64,000 nt of DNA from NCBI GenBank assembly GCA_017435565.1, contig JAFSEU010000006.1, forward strand, positions 26,614 to 90,613, written 5' to 3'. Positions 26,310-36,747 of the stretch are shown here, in pieces. The notes beneath the pieces were generated by a model that made no database searches, was not told the DNA's origin, and worked only from the letters and a program-made list of their open reading frames with translations. This stretch comes from Oscillospiraceae bacterium. GTDB taxonomy: Bacteria > Bacillota > Clostridia > Oscillospirales > Ruminococcaceae. Every line of letters begins with the position of its first letter. Positions within the stretch are counted from its first letter, which is position 1. A program made the translations under genes and the position numbers.

Positions 26310-27407
26310 TCATTCCTTTCTCAGATGCTCAATGATGAGTGAGCCGCACTCTGAGCATCCGATTTGTCTGCAGTTGAGAGCTTCCGATTCATTGCGCGGC
26401 ATAATATCCGCACAACGGTATCCAAGATCAAGCACCTGCGACACGGCATTTTCAATACAATCAGCCTCGCTCGTCATATCAAAGCTGTATCTGAGCATCA
26501 TTGCTGCCGAAAGAATTGTTCCTATCGGGTTAGCGACATCCATTCCCGCAATGTCGGGCGCCGAACCGTGAATCGGCTCGTAAAGACCGCAGCTTGTCGC
26601 ACCAAGGCTTGATGAAGGTATCATACCGATTGAGCCTGTAATCATTGAAGCCTCGTCTGACAAAATATCGCCGAACATATTTTCAGTTACGATTACATCA
26701 AACTGAGAAGGGTTTTTGACAATCTGCATAGCACAGTTGTCAACAAGCATATCCGACAGCTCAACATCGGGATATTCCTCGCTCAGTCTGTGCATAACCT
26801 TTTTCCACAAACGGCTCGAATCGAGAACATTGCTCTTTTCAACTGAGCAAAGCTTCTTAGAACGCTTTCTCGCAGTTTCAAACCCGATTCTGCCAATACG
26901 CTCAATTTCATCCTCAGTATATACAAGAACATCGGATGAAACCTCAGTTCCGTCAACATTTTCGGTTTTATGCTCACCGAAATATATTCCGCCGATAAGC
27001 TCCCTTACAATTATAAAGTCTATTCCCTTATCAACAATCGACTGCTTTAAGGGCGAAGCCGAACTGAGCTGAGGCCAGATTTTTGCGGGACGGTTATTTG
27101 AATAAACACCCATACCTGCACGCAGTCTGAGAAGACCTTTTTCGGGACGCATATTCCCGGGAACGCTGTTCCATTTTTCTCCGCCGACAGCCCCGAGAAG
27201 CACGCTGTCGGAATTCTTGCATCTGTCCAGCATTTCCTGCGGCAAAGGGTCACCCCATTTGTCGATTGCGCATCCTCCCATATCGACATTGGTATAGGTA
27301 AAGGTATGACCGTAAAGCTCTGCGATTTTATCGAGCACTCTCAGCGCCTGAGTAACAATTTCCGGACCGATTCCGTCCCCTCGTATAACCGCAATATTCT
27401 TATTCAT
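26310..27407 (-). CDS. leuB: 3-isopropylmalate dehydrogenase
   Basis: About 365 residues. N-terminal [14 protein letters not shown], the substrate loop [17 protein letters not shown], and [12 protein letters not shown] plus [12 protein letters not shown] are typical. The frame opens nine codons upstream, but AAAGGGGG and alignment choose the ATG at 27407. The start overlaps leuD by 8 bp. Confidence 0.96.
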   Translation of the reverse strand: MNKNIAVIRGDGIGPEIVTQALRVLDKIAELYGHTFTYTNVDMGGCAIDKWGDPLPQEMLDRCKNSDSVLLGAVGGEKWNSVPGNMRPEKGLLRLRAGMGVYSNNRPAKIWPQLSSASPLKQSIVDKGIDFIIVRELIGGIYFGEHKTENVDGTEVSSDVLVYTEDEIERIGRIGFETARKRSKKLCSVEKSNVLDSSRLWKKVMHRLSEEYPDVELSDMLVDNCAMQIVKNPSQFDVIVTENMFGDILSDEASMITGSIGMIPSSSLGATSCGLYEPIHGSAPDIAGMDVANPIGTILSAAMMLRYSFDMTSEADCIENAVSQVLDLGYRCADIMPRNESEALNCRQIGCSECGSLIIEHLRKE

Positions 27408-27897
27408 TGCTCTGTCCCCCTTTAAGCGACGCAAGCAGACCGCCGCATCTGATTATATTCTGAATAAACGGTGGAAACGGCTGTGCCGTGTATGATTTTC
27501 CCGTTGTAACATCAGTAATAATGCCCGTATCAAAATCAACCTTGACTTCATCGCCTGCATTGATTTCATCAGCAGCCTGCTCACATTCAAGAATCGGCAG
27601 ACCGATATTTATAGCGTTTCTGTAAAAAATCCTTGCAAAGCTTTTGGCAATTACGCATCCTGTTCCGCAGTGCTTGATAACAAGCGGAGCGTGCTCACGC
27701 GATGAACCGCAGCCAAAATTATAGCCTGCAACGATAATATCGCCTTTATTTACCTTTTTTACAAATTCTTTGTCAATATCTTCCATGCAATGCAAGCTAA
27801 GCTCGTTTGCGTCGGGCGTATTGAGATAGCGTGCGGGGATGATAACATCCGTATCGACATTATCGGGATATTTAAAAACCTTACCCTGTGTATTCAT
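27400..27897 (-). CDS. leuD: 3-isopropylmalate dehydratase small subunit
   Basis: 165 residues, the compact LeuD form. Motifs [27 protein letters not shown] and [16 protein letters not shown] are intact. It pairs with LeuC, encoded 5 bp upstream. Confidence 0.96.
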   Translation of the reverse strand: MNTQGKVFKYPDNVDTDVIIPARYLNTPDANELSLHCMEDIDKEFVKKVNKGDIIVAGYNFGCGSSREHAPLVIKHCGTGCVIAKSFARIFYRNAINIGLPILECEQAADEINAGDEVKVDFDTGIITDVTTGKSYTAQPFPPFIQNIIRCGGLLASLKGGQSNE

Positions 27898-27902
27898 AAA
27901 GC

Positions 27903-29162
27903 TCAGTCCTCCTTATATTCAGTAATATATCCGCAAAGAGCACTTGCTGCTGCTGTTGCCGGCGAAGCAAGGTAAACCTCGCTGTCAGTGTGTCCCATTC
28001 TTCCGACAAAATTACGGTTTGTGGTAGCGATGCATCTTTCGCCTGCAGCCAGAATTCCCATATATCCACCAAGGCACGGTCCGCAGGTAGGTGTCGAAAC
28101 AACAGCACCTGCGTCAATGAACGCGGTATAATATCCACGCTCAACACATTCACGCAGAATCTGCATTGTTCCGGGGATGATAATGCAGCGGACATTGTCT
28201 GCAACCTTTTTGCCACTCAGAATCTTATATGCACACTCCATATCTTCCATTCTGCCGTTTGTACAGCTTCCGATTACAACCTGGTCTATTCTGATATCCG
28301 AAAGCTCGCTTGCATCTTTTGTATTTTCGGGAAGATGCGGACAAGCGACAGTAGGTCTGATATCGCACAGATTTATTTCGATTGTCTGTTCATACTCAGC
28401 GTCATCATCTGCTGTGTAAATCACAGGTACACGCTTGCTTCTGCCGCTCAGATAATCCACAGTCACCTTATCGACGGGGAAAATACCGTTCTTTGCGCCT
28501 GCTTCAATTGCCATATTGCATATGCAGAGGCGGTCGTCCATCGAAAGGTTTGCAACACCGCTTCCGGTAAATTCCATACTCTTATAAAGTGCACCGTCAA
28601 CACCGATCATACCGATAATTGTAAGTATAACGTCCTTACCGCTGCAGTTTGACGGCAATTTTCCGAAAAGATTGAATCTGATAGCGGAAGGCACCTTGAA
28701 CCATGCCTGACCGGTCGCCATACCTGCTGCCATATCCGTACTGCCAACACCTGTTGAAAACGCTCCGAGTGCACCGTATGTACAGGTATGGCTGTCAGCA
28801 CCGATTATACAGTCGCCTGCGGTAACAACACCCTGTTCGGGCAAAAGTGCGTGTTCAATTCCCATTTTTCCGACATCGTAAAAATGGCTCACACAATGAG
28901 AGCAAGCAAATTCTCTGCACACCTTGGACTGCTCTGCCGCCTTGATATCCTTATTGGGCACAAAATGGTCAAGAACAATCGCAACTCTGTCCTTATCAAA
29001 CACATTGTCAAATCCCGCTTTTTTGAATTCATTTACTGCGACAGGCGTTGTAATATCATTTCCAAGCACGATATCAACCTTTGCATTTATAAGCTGTCCC
29101 GCGCTGACCGTATCAAGACCGCAATGTGCGGCAAGAATTTTCTGAGTCATTGTCATTCCCAT
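27903..29162 (-). CDS. leuC: 3-isopropylmalate dehydratase large subunit
   Basis: About 419 residues, the short LeuC type. It starts [15 protein letters not shown], the usual family N terminus, which picks 29162 over an in-frame ATG eight codons earlier. The Fe-S cysteines are in IGSCTNGR and PTCGPCLGG. It interconverts 2- and 3-isopropylmalate with LeuD. The gap to leuA is about 4 bp. Confidence 0.95.
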   Translation of the reverse strand: MGMTMTQKILAAHCGLDTVSAGQLINAKVDIVLGNDITTPVAVNEFKKAGFDNVFDKDRVAIVLDHFVPNKDIKAAEQSKVCREFACSHCVSHFYDVGKMGIEHALLPEQGVVTAGDCIIGADSHTCTYGALGAFSTGVGSTDMAAGMATGQAWFKVPSAIRFNLFGKLPSNCSGKDVILTIIGMIGVDGALYKSMEFTGSGVANLSMDDRLCICNMAIEAGAKNGIFPVDKVTVDYLSGRSKRVPVIYTADDDAEYEQTIEINLCDIRPTVACPHLPENTKDASELSDIRIDQVVIGSCTNGRMEDMECAYKILSGKKVADNVRCIIIPGTMQILRECVERGYYTAFIDAGAVVSTPTCGPCLGGYMGILAAGERCIATTNRNFVGRMGHTDSEVYLASPATAAASALCGYITEYKED

Positions 29163-29166
29163 AAAA

Positions 29167-30846
29167 TCACGCATCCTTTCCTGCATCGTTCATATTATTA
29201 TAAGCACTGAGAAGAGCGTTTACGCTGGCGTGAATAATATCCGTATCAGTTCCCGCACCCCAGAACATATTTCCGTTTTTGTCCTTGATTCCGATATACG
29301 CTGCAGCAACGCTCTCCGAACCCTGTTCACTCAGGCTGTGCTCGCTGTATACATCAAGCAGATACGAAGCACCTGTGTACGCCTTGAGCGCATTGCTGAC
29401 AGCATCAAGCGAACCGTTTCCGACTGCTCTGAGAACAGTTTCACTTCCGTCTCTGACGAATTTAATCTCAGTTTCAACAGTTTTTCCTTTGCGGTAAAAA
29501 TGCATATCCGAAACATTTACGTCGGATTCGCCGAGGAAATAAGCGTCCTTGAATATTTCAAGAACCTCAAGTGCTTTAAGCTCCTTGTGTTCACGGTCAG
29601 AAATACCCTTGCAGAGATAGCTGAGATTTTCACGCATACCTGCAGGAAGTGAATAACCGTAGGTCTGTTCGAGAAGATATCCGATTCCGCCCTTGCCGCT
29701 CTGCGAATTGACTCTGATGACATCGGCATCATAAGTACGGCTGATATCACGCGGATCAATAGGAATATACGGCACATTCCAGCGGTGAAGATCCATTTCT
29801 TCGCGATATTTCATACCCTTAGCAATTGCGTCCTGATGGCTGCCCGAAAATGCTGCAAACACAAGCGCTCCTGCATAGGGTGCACGCTCATAAACGTGCA
29901 TTCTGGTGCATTTTTCATATTTTTCAACAAGCTTTGGCATATCGGAAAAATCAAGCTTCGGGTCAACACCATGCGAATACATATTCATTGCGAGAGTGAT
30001 TATATCAACATTACCTGTTCTTTCACCATTTCCGAAAAGCGTACCCTCAACACGGTCGGCACCCGCAAGAAGAGCAAGCTCGGTATCGGCAACACCGGTT
30101 CCTCTGTCGTTATGCGGGTGAAGCGATAATGTAACAAACTCACGGTATTTGAGATTTTCGCTCATATATTCAACCTGCGAAGCGTATATGTGCGGCAGAC
30201 TCATTTCAACCGTTACGGGAAGGTTTATAATCACATTATTCGTCTCGCTCGGCTCAAGCACATCAAGAACTGCATTGCAAACCTCAAGGGCATATTCCGG
30301 CTCGGTTCCGGTAAAGCTTTCGGGTGAATATTCAAAGCGGAAATTACCTTCATACTCCTGTGCAAGCTTTTTCACAAGCTTTGCACCGTCAACGGCAATC
30401 TGCTTGATTTCTTCTTTTGACTTTTTGAAAACCTGCTCACGCTGTGCAACGCTTACAGAGTTATAAAAATGTATAATCGCATTAGGTGCGCCCTTACAGG
30501 CATCAAAGGTTTTTCTGATGATATGCTCACGGCATTGGGTCAGCACCTGAACCGTTACATCATCGGGTATCATATTATTATCAATCAGTGTGCGCAGAAA
30601 TTCATATTCAGTATCACTCGCCGCAGGAAATCCGACCTCTATTTCCTTGAATCCGATATCAAGCAGTACCTTATAAAACTCAAGCTTTTCGTCAAGGCTC
30701 ATAGGAATAACAAGGCTCTGATTTCCGTCTCGCATATCTACGCTGCACCATACAGGCGGTTTTTCAATATGGTCTTTTTGTGTCCATTTGTTATATTGCA
30801 TCGGTGCGGGATAATACCCCACAGCATATTTACTTGAGTCCATCAT
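29167..30846 (-). CDS. leuA: 2-isopropylmalate synthase (LeuA type 2)
   Basis: 559 residues, the longer class II form with an N-terminal extension ([20 protein letters not shown]), then TIM barrel with [10 protein letters not shown] and the metal-binding [12 protein letters not shown], and a C-terminal LeuA allosteric domain. It condenses acetyl-CoA and 2-oxoisovalerate, the committed step to leucine. The start overlaps ridA by 4 bp (ATGA). Confidence 0.95.
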   Translation of the reverse strand: MMDSSKYAVGYYPAPMQYNKWTQKDHIEKPPVWCSVDMRDGNQSLVIPMSLDEKLEFYKVLLDIGFKEIEVGFPAASDTEYEFLRTLIDNNMIPDDVTVQVLTQCREHIIRKTFDACKGAPNAIIHFYNSVSVAQREQVFKKSKEEIKQIAVDGAKLVKKLAQEYEGNFRFEYSPESFTGTEPEYALEVCNAVLDVLEPSETNNVIINLPVTVEMSLPHIYASQVEYMSENLKYREFVTLSLHPHNDRGTGVADTELALLAGADRVEGTLFGNGERTGNVDIITLAMNMYSHGVDPKLDFSDMPKLVEKYEKCTRMHVYERAPYAGALVFAAFSGSHQDAIAKGMKYREEMDLHRWNVPYIPIDPRDISRTYDADVIRVNSQSGKGGIGYLLEQTYGYSLPAGMRENLSYLCKGISDREHKELKALEVLEIFKDAYFLGESDVNVSDMHFYRKGKTVETEIKFVRDGSETVLRAVGNGSLDAVSNALKAYTGASYLLDVYSEHSLSEQGSESVAAAYIGIKDKNGNMFWGAGTDTDIIHASVNALLSAYNNMNDAGKDA

Positions 30847-31232
30847 ATATCACTTTCACCTATTTCTGCAATCACATCTACTTCAACAAGCACACCCTTC
30901 GGCAATTCTTTCACGGCAACGCAAGAGCGTGCAGGTGCATTTTTAAAATACAGTGCATAAACCTCATTGAAAGCAGCAAAGTTTTTCATATCACTTAAAT
31001 AACATACTGTTTTTACGGCTTTGTCAAGAGAGCTCGAAGCCGCTTCGAGAACAGCTTTCAGATTTTTGCAGACCTGATGCGTCTGTGAGGCAATATCCGT
31101 GCCTTCAATTTCACCGCTTTGCGGATTCAGAGCAATCTGACCCGATGTAAATACTAAATTTCCCGAAACGACAGCCTGAGAATACGGCCCGATTGCTTTC
31201 GGTGCGTTTTCTGTATATATTGAATATGACAT
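30843..31232 (-). CDS. ridA: RidA-family enamine/imine deaminase
   Basis: 129 residues. GPYSQAV near the N terminus and the conserved Arg in PARSCVAVKELPKGVLVEVD match RidA. The family hydrolyses reactive 2-aminoacrylate and 2-aminocrotonate released by threonine dehydratase, and here it follows ilvA by 14 bp, so the pairing is functional. It overlaps leuA by ATGA. Confidence 0.94.
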   Translation of the reverse strand: MSYSIYTENAPKAIGPYSQAVVSGNLVFTSGQIALNPQSGEIEGTDIASQTHQVCKNLKAVLEAASSSLDKAVKTVCYLSDMKNFAAFNEVYALYFKNAPARSCVAVKELPKGVLVEVDVIAEIGESDI

Positions 31233-31246
31233 ATCAAATCCTCCGT

Positions 31247-32437
31247 TTATACTATTTTAAAGCCTTCATCACGCAAGGTCTGCGTAATAAGCTCAATGTG
31301 CTTATAATCCCTTGTTTCCATTTCAATTCTGAGATAACATCCGTTTACGCTCTCAGTGTTTCCTTTTTCATAGTGAACGCCTGTTACATTTCCGCCGCAG
31401 TCAGCAATAATGCGTGAAACATCCTTCAGCTGACCGGGCTTATCAATCAGCTCAATCAAAAGGCTGAATGAACGTCCCGAATTCAGCAATCCACGGTCGA
31501 TAACTCGTGAAAGACTTGTGACGTCAATGTTGCCGCCTGAAACAACGCAGACAACCTTTTTGCCACTTACCGGAAACTTTCCGAACATTACAGCGGCAAC
31601 AGCGGCAGCACCTGCACCCTCAGCAATCATCTTCTGCTTTTCAATAAGCGCTAAAATCGCCGATGAAACCTCATCATCAGTCACAAGGGCAATATCGTCA
31701 ACATAATCCTTAACTATATTGAAGGTATTCTCACCGGGCTGCTTTACTGCAATTCCGTCAGCAATAGTCGTAACGGAATCGAGACACTCAATTTGGCCAC
31801 TGTTTATTGAATTGTACATACTCGGTGCACCTGCCACCTGCACACCATATATTTTTACATTCGGGCGAATCTGCTTTGCAGTATAGGCAATTCCCGAAAT
31901 AAGACCGCCGCCGCCGACAGGAACAATAATCGCGTCAATATCATCAAGATCCTTAAAAATTTCAAGAGCAATTGTCCCCTGCCCCGCAATTACATTTTCA
32001 TCATCAAAAGGGTGTACAAATGTATAACCCTTTTCATCACGAAGCTCTATCGCCTTTTGAAATGCGTCATCATAGCATCCCTTTACAAGACAGACATCGG
32101 CACCGTAAGCCTTAGTTGCCTCGACCTTAGAAATCGGTGCGCTGTCGGGAAGACAGATGAGAGAGCTTATTCCGCATTTTGACGCCGCAAGCGCAACACC
32201 CTGAGCGTGGTTTCCCGCAGAGCAGGCAATTACGCCTTTTTGCTTTTCCTCGTCAGACAGCATTGCTATCATATAGCCTGAGCCTCGTACCTTAAACGAA
32301 CCTGTAATCTGCAGATTTTCAGGCTTCAGGTATAGCTCACAGTCAGGAGCAATGCCATAAGCTCTGACCGCAGGAGTTTTTCTGATGATATCCTTCAGCA
32401 CAACCTGTGCGTGAAAGACCTTGTCAAGAGTGAGCAT
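31247..32437 (-). CDS. ilvA: Threonine ammonia-lyase (threonine dehydratase)
   Basis: 396 residues. The PLP lysine is Lys49 in TGSFKVRG, the phosphate-binding loop is PVGGGGLISG, and a single C-terminal ACT domain (about 322-396) allows allosteric control. It deaminates threonine to 2-oxobutyrate, the entry to isoleucine. The length and ACT form resemble the catabolic-type TdcB/IlvA, but the operon shows a biosynthetic role. It is the first gene behind the tandem T-box leader; an AAAGGAATG site precedes the ATG. Confidence 0.94.
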   Translation of the reverse strand: MLTLDKVFHAQVVLKDIIRKTPAVRAYGIAPDCELYLKPENLQITGSFKVRGSGYMIAMLSDEEKQKGVIACSAGNHAQGVALAASKCGISSLICLPDSAPISKVEATKAYGADVCLVKGCYDDAFQKAIELRDEKGYTFVHPFDDENVIAGQGTIALEIFKDLDDIDAIIVPVGGGGLISGIAYTAKQIRPNVKIYGVQVAGAPSMYNSINSGQIECLDSVTTIADGIAVKQPGENTFNIVKDYVDDIALVTDDEVSSAILALIEKQKMIAEGAGAAAVAAVMFGKFPVSGKKVVCVVSGGNIDVTSLSRVIDRGLLNSGRSFSLLIELIDKPGQLKDVSRIIADCGGNVTGVHYEKGNTESVNGCYLRIEMETRDYKHIELITQTLRDEGFKIV

Positions 32438-32497
32438 AGATTCATTCCTTTCATTGTTTCATTTTTTGATAATTTTAAGCTTTGATGAAACAAAAAA

Positions 32498-32976
32498 CCG
32501 CCTCAAAGCTTATTATGCTTTGAGACGGGAGTAAAGTCAGATTTACACTCGCGGTACCACTCAAATTGCGGATATAATAATCCACCACCTCTTCGAAGTC
32601 AAACAACTTCTATGCATTAACGCAGCATTCACGGGAAGCGTCTACTTAGGAAAAACCTGTTCGGACTTCCGGCTCGGAAGTGATAAGTCTTAAGGTGATC
32701 CATACCGATTCACAGCAACCATCGGCTCTCTGAAATGTTTCTGCCTTGACCGTCTTCGTCACAGCCTTTGTTTTCGAAGTCTGTCAACCTCTATGCATTA
32801 ACGTAGCATACACGTGGCACCCTAATAAATTACAAATGCAAATGTTCAGGTACCCGGCTCAGAAGGGAGAGGTCATTAAGAAAGCATTATACCGGTTCAC
32901 AGCAACCACCGGCTCTCTGAAATTACTCTTTCTCGACCGTCTTCGTCACAGCCTTTAAAAAATATATATTCAATTT
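32498..32976 (-). ncRNA. Tandem-module T-box leader of the ilv-leu operon
   Basis: Minus-strand leader from about 32976. Two Stem I-type modules, 32956-32770 and 32769-32581, share GCTGTGACGAAGACGGTC, AGAGAGCC and GGTTGCTGTGAA, then end in AATGCATAGA. Aligning both at the GAC...GAGCC segment gives specifier CTC (Leu, 32867-32869) in the upstream module and ATC (Ile, 32682-32684) in the downstream one. Only the downstream module is followed by the T-box sequence GAGTGGTACCGCG (32550-32562) and a terminator stem (32498-32509 with 32517-32528) with a U-run. The upstream module has no such antiterminator. The anticodon-reading assignment is by alignment. Confidence 0.85.
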
Positions 32977-32982
32977 TTTCAC

Positions 32983-33011
32983 ATTATAGCACTTCATTTT
33001 CGATATGTCAA
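32983..33011 (-). promoter_or_regulatory. Promoter of the ilv-leu operon
   Basis: On the minus strand a perfect TTGACA (33006-33011), 17-bp spacer, perfect TATAAT (32983-32988). It sits back-to-back with the nadA promoter. Confidence 0.88.
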
Positions 33012-33067
33012 GAGCATTTCAAAAAAAAATACAAATGTTACAATTTCATAACATTAAATCGCTAAAG

Positions 33068-33108
33068 TTTACAGATGACTTGACAGATGTAAATATATAT
33101 GGTATAAT
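33068..33108 (+). promoter_or_regulatory. nadA promoter with candidate NiaR operator
   Basis: Perfect TTGACA (33080-33085), 17-bp spacer, perfect TATAAT (33103-33108). Inverted arms TTTACA (33068-33073) and TGTAAA (33088-33093) bracket the -35 box. The operon encodes its own NiaR repressor, so this is a good operator candidate; the site is inferred, not matched to a known consensus. Confidence 0.7.
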
Positions 33109-33156
33109 ATGTCAGCTTTTAGCGAATCCATTTTAATCAAAGAAGAGCGAATGATT

Positions 33157-34068
33157 ATGAACGACATTATTGTAAAAAAAATTGAAGAACTGAAAAAAAG
33201 CAAAAACGCTATTATTGCCGCACATTATTATGCACCGCCGCAGGCACAGCAGGTTGCAGATTTTGTCGGCGATTCATATTACCTTGCAAAGCAGGCTAAA
33301 AACACAGACGCAGATATTGTTGTGTTCTGCGGAGTCGGGTTTATGGGCGAAAGCGTAAAGATTCTCAACCCTTACAAAAGGGTTTTTATGCCCGATATCA
33401 ATGCAGACTGTGCAATGGCACATATGGCAGATGTTGAAAGAATCAAACAGCTGCGTAATGAACATGACGACCTTGCGGTTGTCTGCTACATAAATTCAAC
33501 AGCTGCACTCAAATGCCACAGCGACGTATGCGTAACCTCATCAAATGCCGTAAAAATTGTAAAATCACTTCCCAACAAGAACATTTTCTTTATTCCCGAC
33601 AAAAATCTCGGAAGCTTTGTAGCAGCTCAGCTGCCCGAAAAGAATATTATTCTCAACGACGGATGCTGCCCCATTCACGATGCGGTAACGCCCGAGCAGG
33701 TACATCTCAGCAAAGCCGAGCACCCGAACGCACTTGTTCTGACGCACCCCGAATGCCGCAGTGAAATTCTCGAAATGTCCGACTTTATCGGAAGTACGGC
33801 TGATATAATCAGGTTTGCAAATGAAAACGATTCCGACGAATTCATCATATGCACCGAGGACGGTGTAGGCTTTGAACTACACTCAAAAAACCCTTCAAAA
33901 AAGTTTTATTTTGTATCAAAAGAGCTTTGCTGCAAAGATATGAAGCTCAATACGCTTGATAAAATACTCAGAGTGCTCGAAAACGAAGAAAACGAAATCT
34001 TTATTGACGACAAAACGCGTGCAAAAGCCATCGCACCCCTTGACCGTATGCTTGAGCTTGCGGAATAG
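33157..34068 (+). CDS. nadA: Quinolinate synthase
   Basis: About 303 residues. Three cluster cysteines lie in NADCAMA (85), HPEC (200) and the C-terminal CC pair (258/259). It makes quinolinate from iminoaspartate and dihydroxyacetone phosphate. A frame opens at 33109, but that ATG abuts the -10 box (33103-33108), so it cannot be the start. AGAAGAG places initiation at 33157 (or 33151). Lead gene of nadA-nadB-nadC-niaR. Confidence 0.94.
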   Translation: MNDIIVKKIEELKKSKNAIIAAHYYAPPQAQQVADFVGDSYYLAKQAKNTDADIVVFCGVGFMGESVKILNPYKRVFMPDINADCAMAHMADVERIKQLRNEHDDLAVVCYINSTAALKCHSDVCVTSSNAVKIVKSLPNKNIFFIPDKNLGSFVAAQLPEKNIILNDGCCPIHDAVTPEQVHLSKAEHPNALVLTHPECRSEILEMSDFIGSTADIIRFANENDSDEFIICTEDGVGFELHSKNPSKKFYFVSKELCCKDMKLNTLDKILRVLENEENEIFIDDKTRAKAIAPLDRMLELAE

Positions 34069-34082
34069 TAATCGGAGAGTTT

Positions 34083-35354
34083 ATGAAAACTGATGTTATA
34101 ATTATCGGCAGTGGTGTAAGCGGTCTTTACTGCGCACTGAACCTGCCGCAGGAAAAGAATATTATAATTGTCACAAAGGACAAAGCCGACAAAAGCGATT
34201 CATTCCTTGCACAGGGTGGAATCTGCGTATTGCGTGACGACAGCGACTATGATTCGTATTTTGAAGATACAATGCGTGCCGGTCACTATGAAAACAACAA
34301 AACCTCGGTCGATATTATGATATCGTCCTCACGTGATATTATAAACGACCTTATAGATATCGGCGTTGATTTTCATAAAGAAAACGGTGAGTATGTTTAC
34401 ACCAAGGAAGGCGCACATTCAAAGCCGAGAATACTCTTTCACGAGGACGAAACGGGAAAAGAAATCACCTCGAATCTTCTTGAAAAGGTAAGAAAGCTGA
34501 AAAACGTGCAGATTCTCGAAAACCACACAATGGTGGATATTCTTGAAAATCAAGGAGAATGCGCAGGTATCGTCTGCAAGGATAATGACGGCGAGTTTAT
34601 CACAATTCAAGCTGATTATACCGTTATGGCAACCGGAGGTATCGGCGGTCTTTATGCTCATTCAACAAATTATGAGCATCTGACGGGTGACGCACTTGCA
34701 ATCGCCATAAAGCATAACATAGCCCTGAAAAACATCGACTATATCCAGATTCACCCGACAACGCTTTATTCCAAGGAAAAAGGCAGGGAATTTCTGATAT
34801 CGGAATCCGTAAGGGGCGAAGGTGCGATTCTTCTTGGCAGAAACGGTGAACGTTTTGTTGATGAGCTTTTGCCGAGAGATGTCGTTGCAAACGCTATATA
34901 CGAGCAGATGAAAAAAGACGATATGCCTCATGTATGGCTGTCCATGGCGCCGATATCGGAAGAAGAAATCAAATCCCACTTTCCGAATATATATGAACAC
35001 TGTCTCTCAAAAGGCTATGATGTGACTAATGAGCCTATTCCCGTTGTCCCCTCTCAGCACTATTTTATGGGTGGAATTGACGTAAACTCACACAGCAAAA
35101 CATCTATGGAAAGACTCTATGCCGTGGGCGAAACCTCCTGCAACGGTGTTCACGGCAAGAACAGACTTGCAAGCAACTCGCTGCTTGAAAGTCTTGTCTT
35201 TGCCAAAAGGTGTGCGCTCGACATAACTAAAGACTATTCACAGATGCACTGTGAATGCCCTGACATAAACCAAAAGCTTTACGAAAACTTTGAGGAAGAA
35301 TACAGGAAAATTGTAATTGAGGCAATTGAAAAGGAGAAGAATAAAAATGAATGA
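34083..35354 (+). CDS. nadB: L-aspartate oxidase
   Basis: 423 residues. FAD motif IIIGSGVSGLYCAL, the conserved LAQGGICV, and the substrate segment FHEDETGKEI are present, plus MGGIDVNSHSKTSMERLYAVGE. It oxidises aspartate to iminoaspartate. It lacks much of the C-terminal helical domain of the 540-residue E. coli protein, a shorter form common in Firmicutes. The stop overlaps nadC. Confidence 0.94.
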   Translation: MKTDVIIIGSGVSGLYCALNLPQEKNIIIVTKDKADKSDSFLAQGGICVLRDDSDYDSYFEDTMRAGHYENNKTSVDIMISSSRDIINDLIDIGVDFHKENGEYVYTKEGAHSKPRILFHEDETGKEITSNLLEKVRKLKNVQILENHTMVDILENQGECAGIVCKDNDGEFITIQADYTVMATGGIGGLYAHSTNYEHLTGDALAIAIKHNIALKNIDYIQIHPTTLYSKEKGREFLISESVRGEGAILLGRNGERFVDELLPRDVVANAIYEQMKKDDMPHVWLSMAPISEEEIKSHFPNIYEHCLSKGYDVTNEPIPVVPSQHYFMGGIDVNSHSKTSMERLYAVGETSCNGVHGKNRLASNSLLESLVFAKRCALDITKDYSQMHCECPDINQKLYENFEEEYRKIVIEAIEKEKNKNE

Positions 35355-36198
35355 AATTACAATGATGCTTAATGCTGATGAATATATTCTTAGCGCTCTG
35401 AAGGAAGATATTACAAGCGAAGATATCACAACCAATTCCGTTATGCGCAAATACTGCCTCGGACAGGTTGAGCTTATCTGCAAGCAGGACGGAATTGTTG
35501 CCGGGCTCGGCATTTTCAAACGTGTTTTTGAGCTTCTTGATAAAAATACAGAATTTGAAATGTTTGCCAAGGACGGTGACGAGGTTCAAAACGGTCAGCT
35601 TCTCGGAATTGTCAGAGGTGATATCCGTGTCCTGCTTTCAGGCGAAAGAACAGCGCTTAATTATCTTCAGCGTATGAGTGGAATTGCTACATATACCAAA
35701 AGCGTTGCTGTACTATTGGAAAATACAGGCACAAAACTGCTTGACACAAGAAAAACCACACCTAATATGCGCATTTTTGAAAAATATGCCGTAACAGTCG
35801 GCTCAGGTTACAACCACAGATATAATTTAAGTGACGGAATTCTTTTGAAGGACAACCACATCGGCGCAGCAGGAAGTGTTGCAAATGCTGTAAAAATGGC
35901 AAAGGAATATGCACCCTTTGTGCGCAAAATCGAAGTCGAGGTTGAAAATCTCGATATGCTTAAAGAAGCTCTTGACGCAGGTGCAGACATCGTTATGCTT
36001 GACAATATGAGCGTTGAGGATATGAAGCAGGCCGTAATGCTTGCCAAAGGCAGAGCTGAAACCGAATGCAGCGGCAACGTCACAAAGGAAAACATCAGAA
36101 CTCTCACAGACATCGGTGTTGACTATATTTCCAGCGGTGCTTTGACTCACTCCGCACCGATTCTTGACCTTTCTCTCAAGAATCTCCGTGCAATATAA
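35347..36198 (+). CDS. nadC: Nicotinate-nucleotide pyrophosphorylase
   Basis: 283 residues. DTRKTTPNMR, the GGYNHR-like segment GSGYNHRYNLSDGILLKDNH and the ending DYISSGALTHS are typical of quinolinate phosphoribosyltransferase. The frame opens 10 codons upstream; AAAAGGAG and alignment pick the ATG at 35347, overlapping nadB by 8 bp. It makes NaMN from quinolinate and PRPP. Confidence 0.95.
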   Translation: MNEITMMLNADEYILSALKEDITSEDITTNSVMRKYCLGQVELICKQDGIVAGLGIFKRVFELLDKNTEFEMFAKDGDEVQNGQLLGIVRGDIRVLLSGERTALNYLQRMSGIATYTKSVAVLLENTGTKLLDTRKTTPNMRIFEKYAVTVGSGYNHRYNLSDGILLKDNHIGAAGSVANAVKMAKEYAPFVRKIEVEVENLDMLKEALDAGADIVMLDNMSVEDMKQAVMLAKGRAETECSGNVTKENIRTLTDIGVDYISSGALTHSAPILDLSLKNLRAI

Positions 36199-36210
36199 GG
36201 AGGACGGAGA

Positions 36211-36717
36211 ATGAAGGCTCAACAGCGAAGAAAAGAAATAGCTGCTCTTCTGCTGGCAAGTGATATGCCGATTACAGGCGCTGCACTTTCGGAAAAGCTC
36301 GGCGCATCAAGGCAGATTATTGTGCGCGACATTGCCATTCTCAAGGAAGAAGGCTATGATATCATTTCAACACATACCGGATATATGATAAAAGAATCAC
36401 CTCTTCCGGAAATAGTGCTGAAGCTGCGCCATACCTCTGAGCAGACCTGTGATGAGCTCACCTGCATTGTTGACCTTGGCGGAACAGTTGTTGACGTTTT
36501 TGTAAACCACAAGGTATACGGACGAATCGAAGCCAAGCTCAACATATTCTCACGAGAGTCTGTAAAAGAATTTATTGACGGAATAAAAAGCGGGAAATCA
36601 GTTGAGCTTATGAACCTTACATCGGGCTATCACTACCACACAATCAGGGCACAATCTCAGCATATACTTGACAAAATCGAACAGGCACTCGAACAGAAGG
36701 GCTATTTAGTCAGATAA
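36211..36717 (+). CDS. niaR: NiaR (3H-domain) transcriptional repressor
   Basis: 168 residues. N-terminal HTH_11 (PITGAALSEKLGASRQIIVRD) and a C-terminal 3H domain with the histidine-containing segments FVNHKVYG and SGYHYHT. NiaR senses nicotinate/niacin and represses NAD synthesis genes in Firmicutes. It is co-transcribed with nadABC (12-bp gap, GGAGG site), so the operon is probably autoregulated through the site at 33068-33093. Confidence 0.9.
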   Translation: MKAQQRRKEIAALLLASDMPITGAALSEKLGASRQIIVRDIAILKEEGYDIISTHTGYMIKESPLPEIVLKLRHTSEQTCDELTCIVDLGGTVVDVFVNHKVYGRIEAKLNIFSRESVKEFIDGIKSGKSVELMNLTSGYHYHTIRAQSQHILDKIEQALEQKGYLVR

Positions 36718-36747
36718 ACTCATCATTATAATGCGAAAGGTAAGAGC

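Noticed and set aside
27990..28652. Plus-strand frame over leuC
   Set aside because: Antisense shadow of a conserved gene with no start signals.
32770..32956. Upstream T-box module as a complete, independent T-box
   Set aside because: It lacks the GGTACCGCG-type antiterminator sequence and any terminator stem before the second module begins.
33109..33156. nadA start at the first ATG of the frame
   Set aside because: That ATG directly abuts the -10 box (33103-33108), so it cannot be the start of the mRNA-encoded protein.
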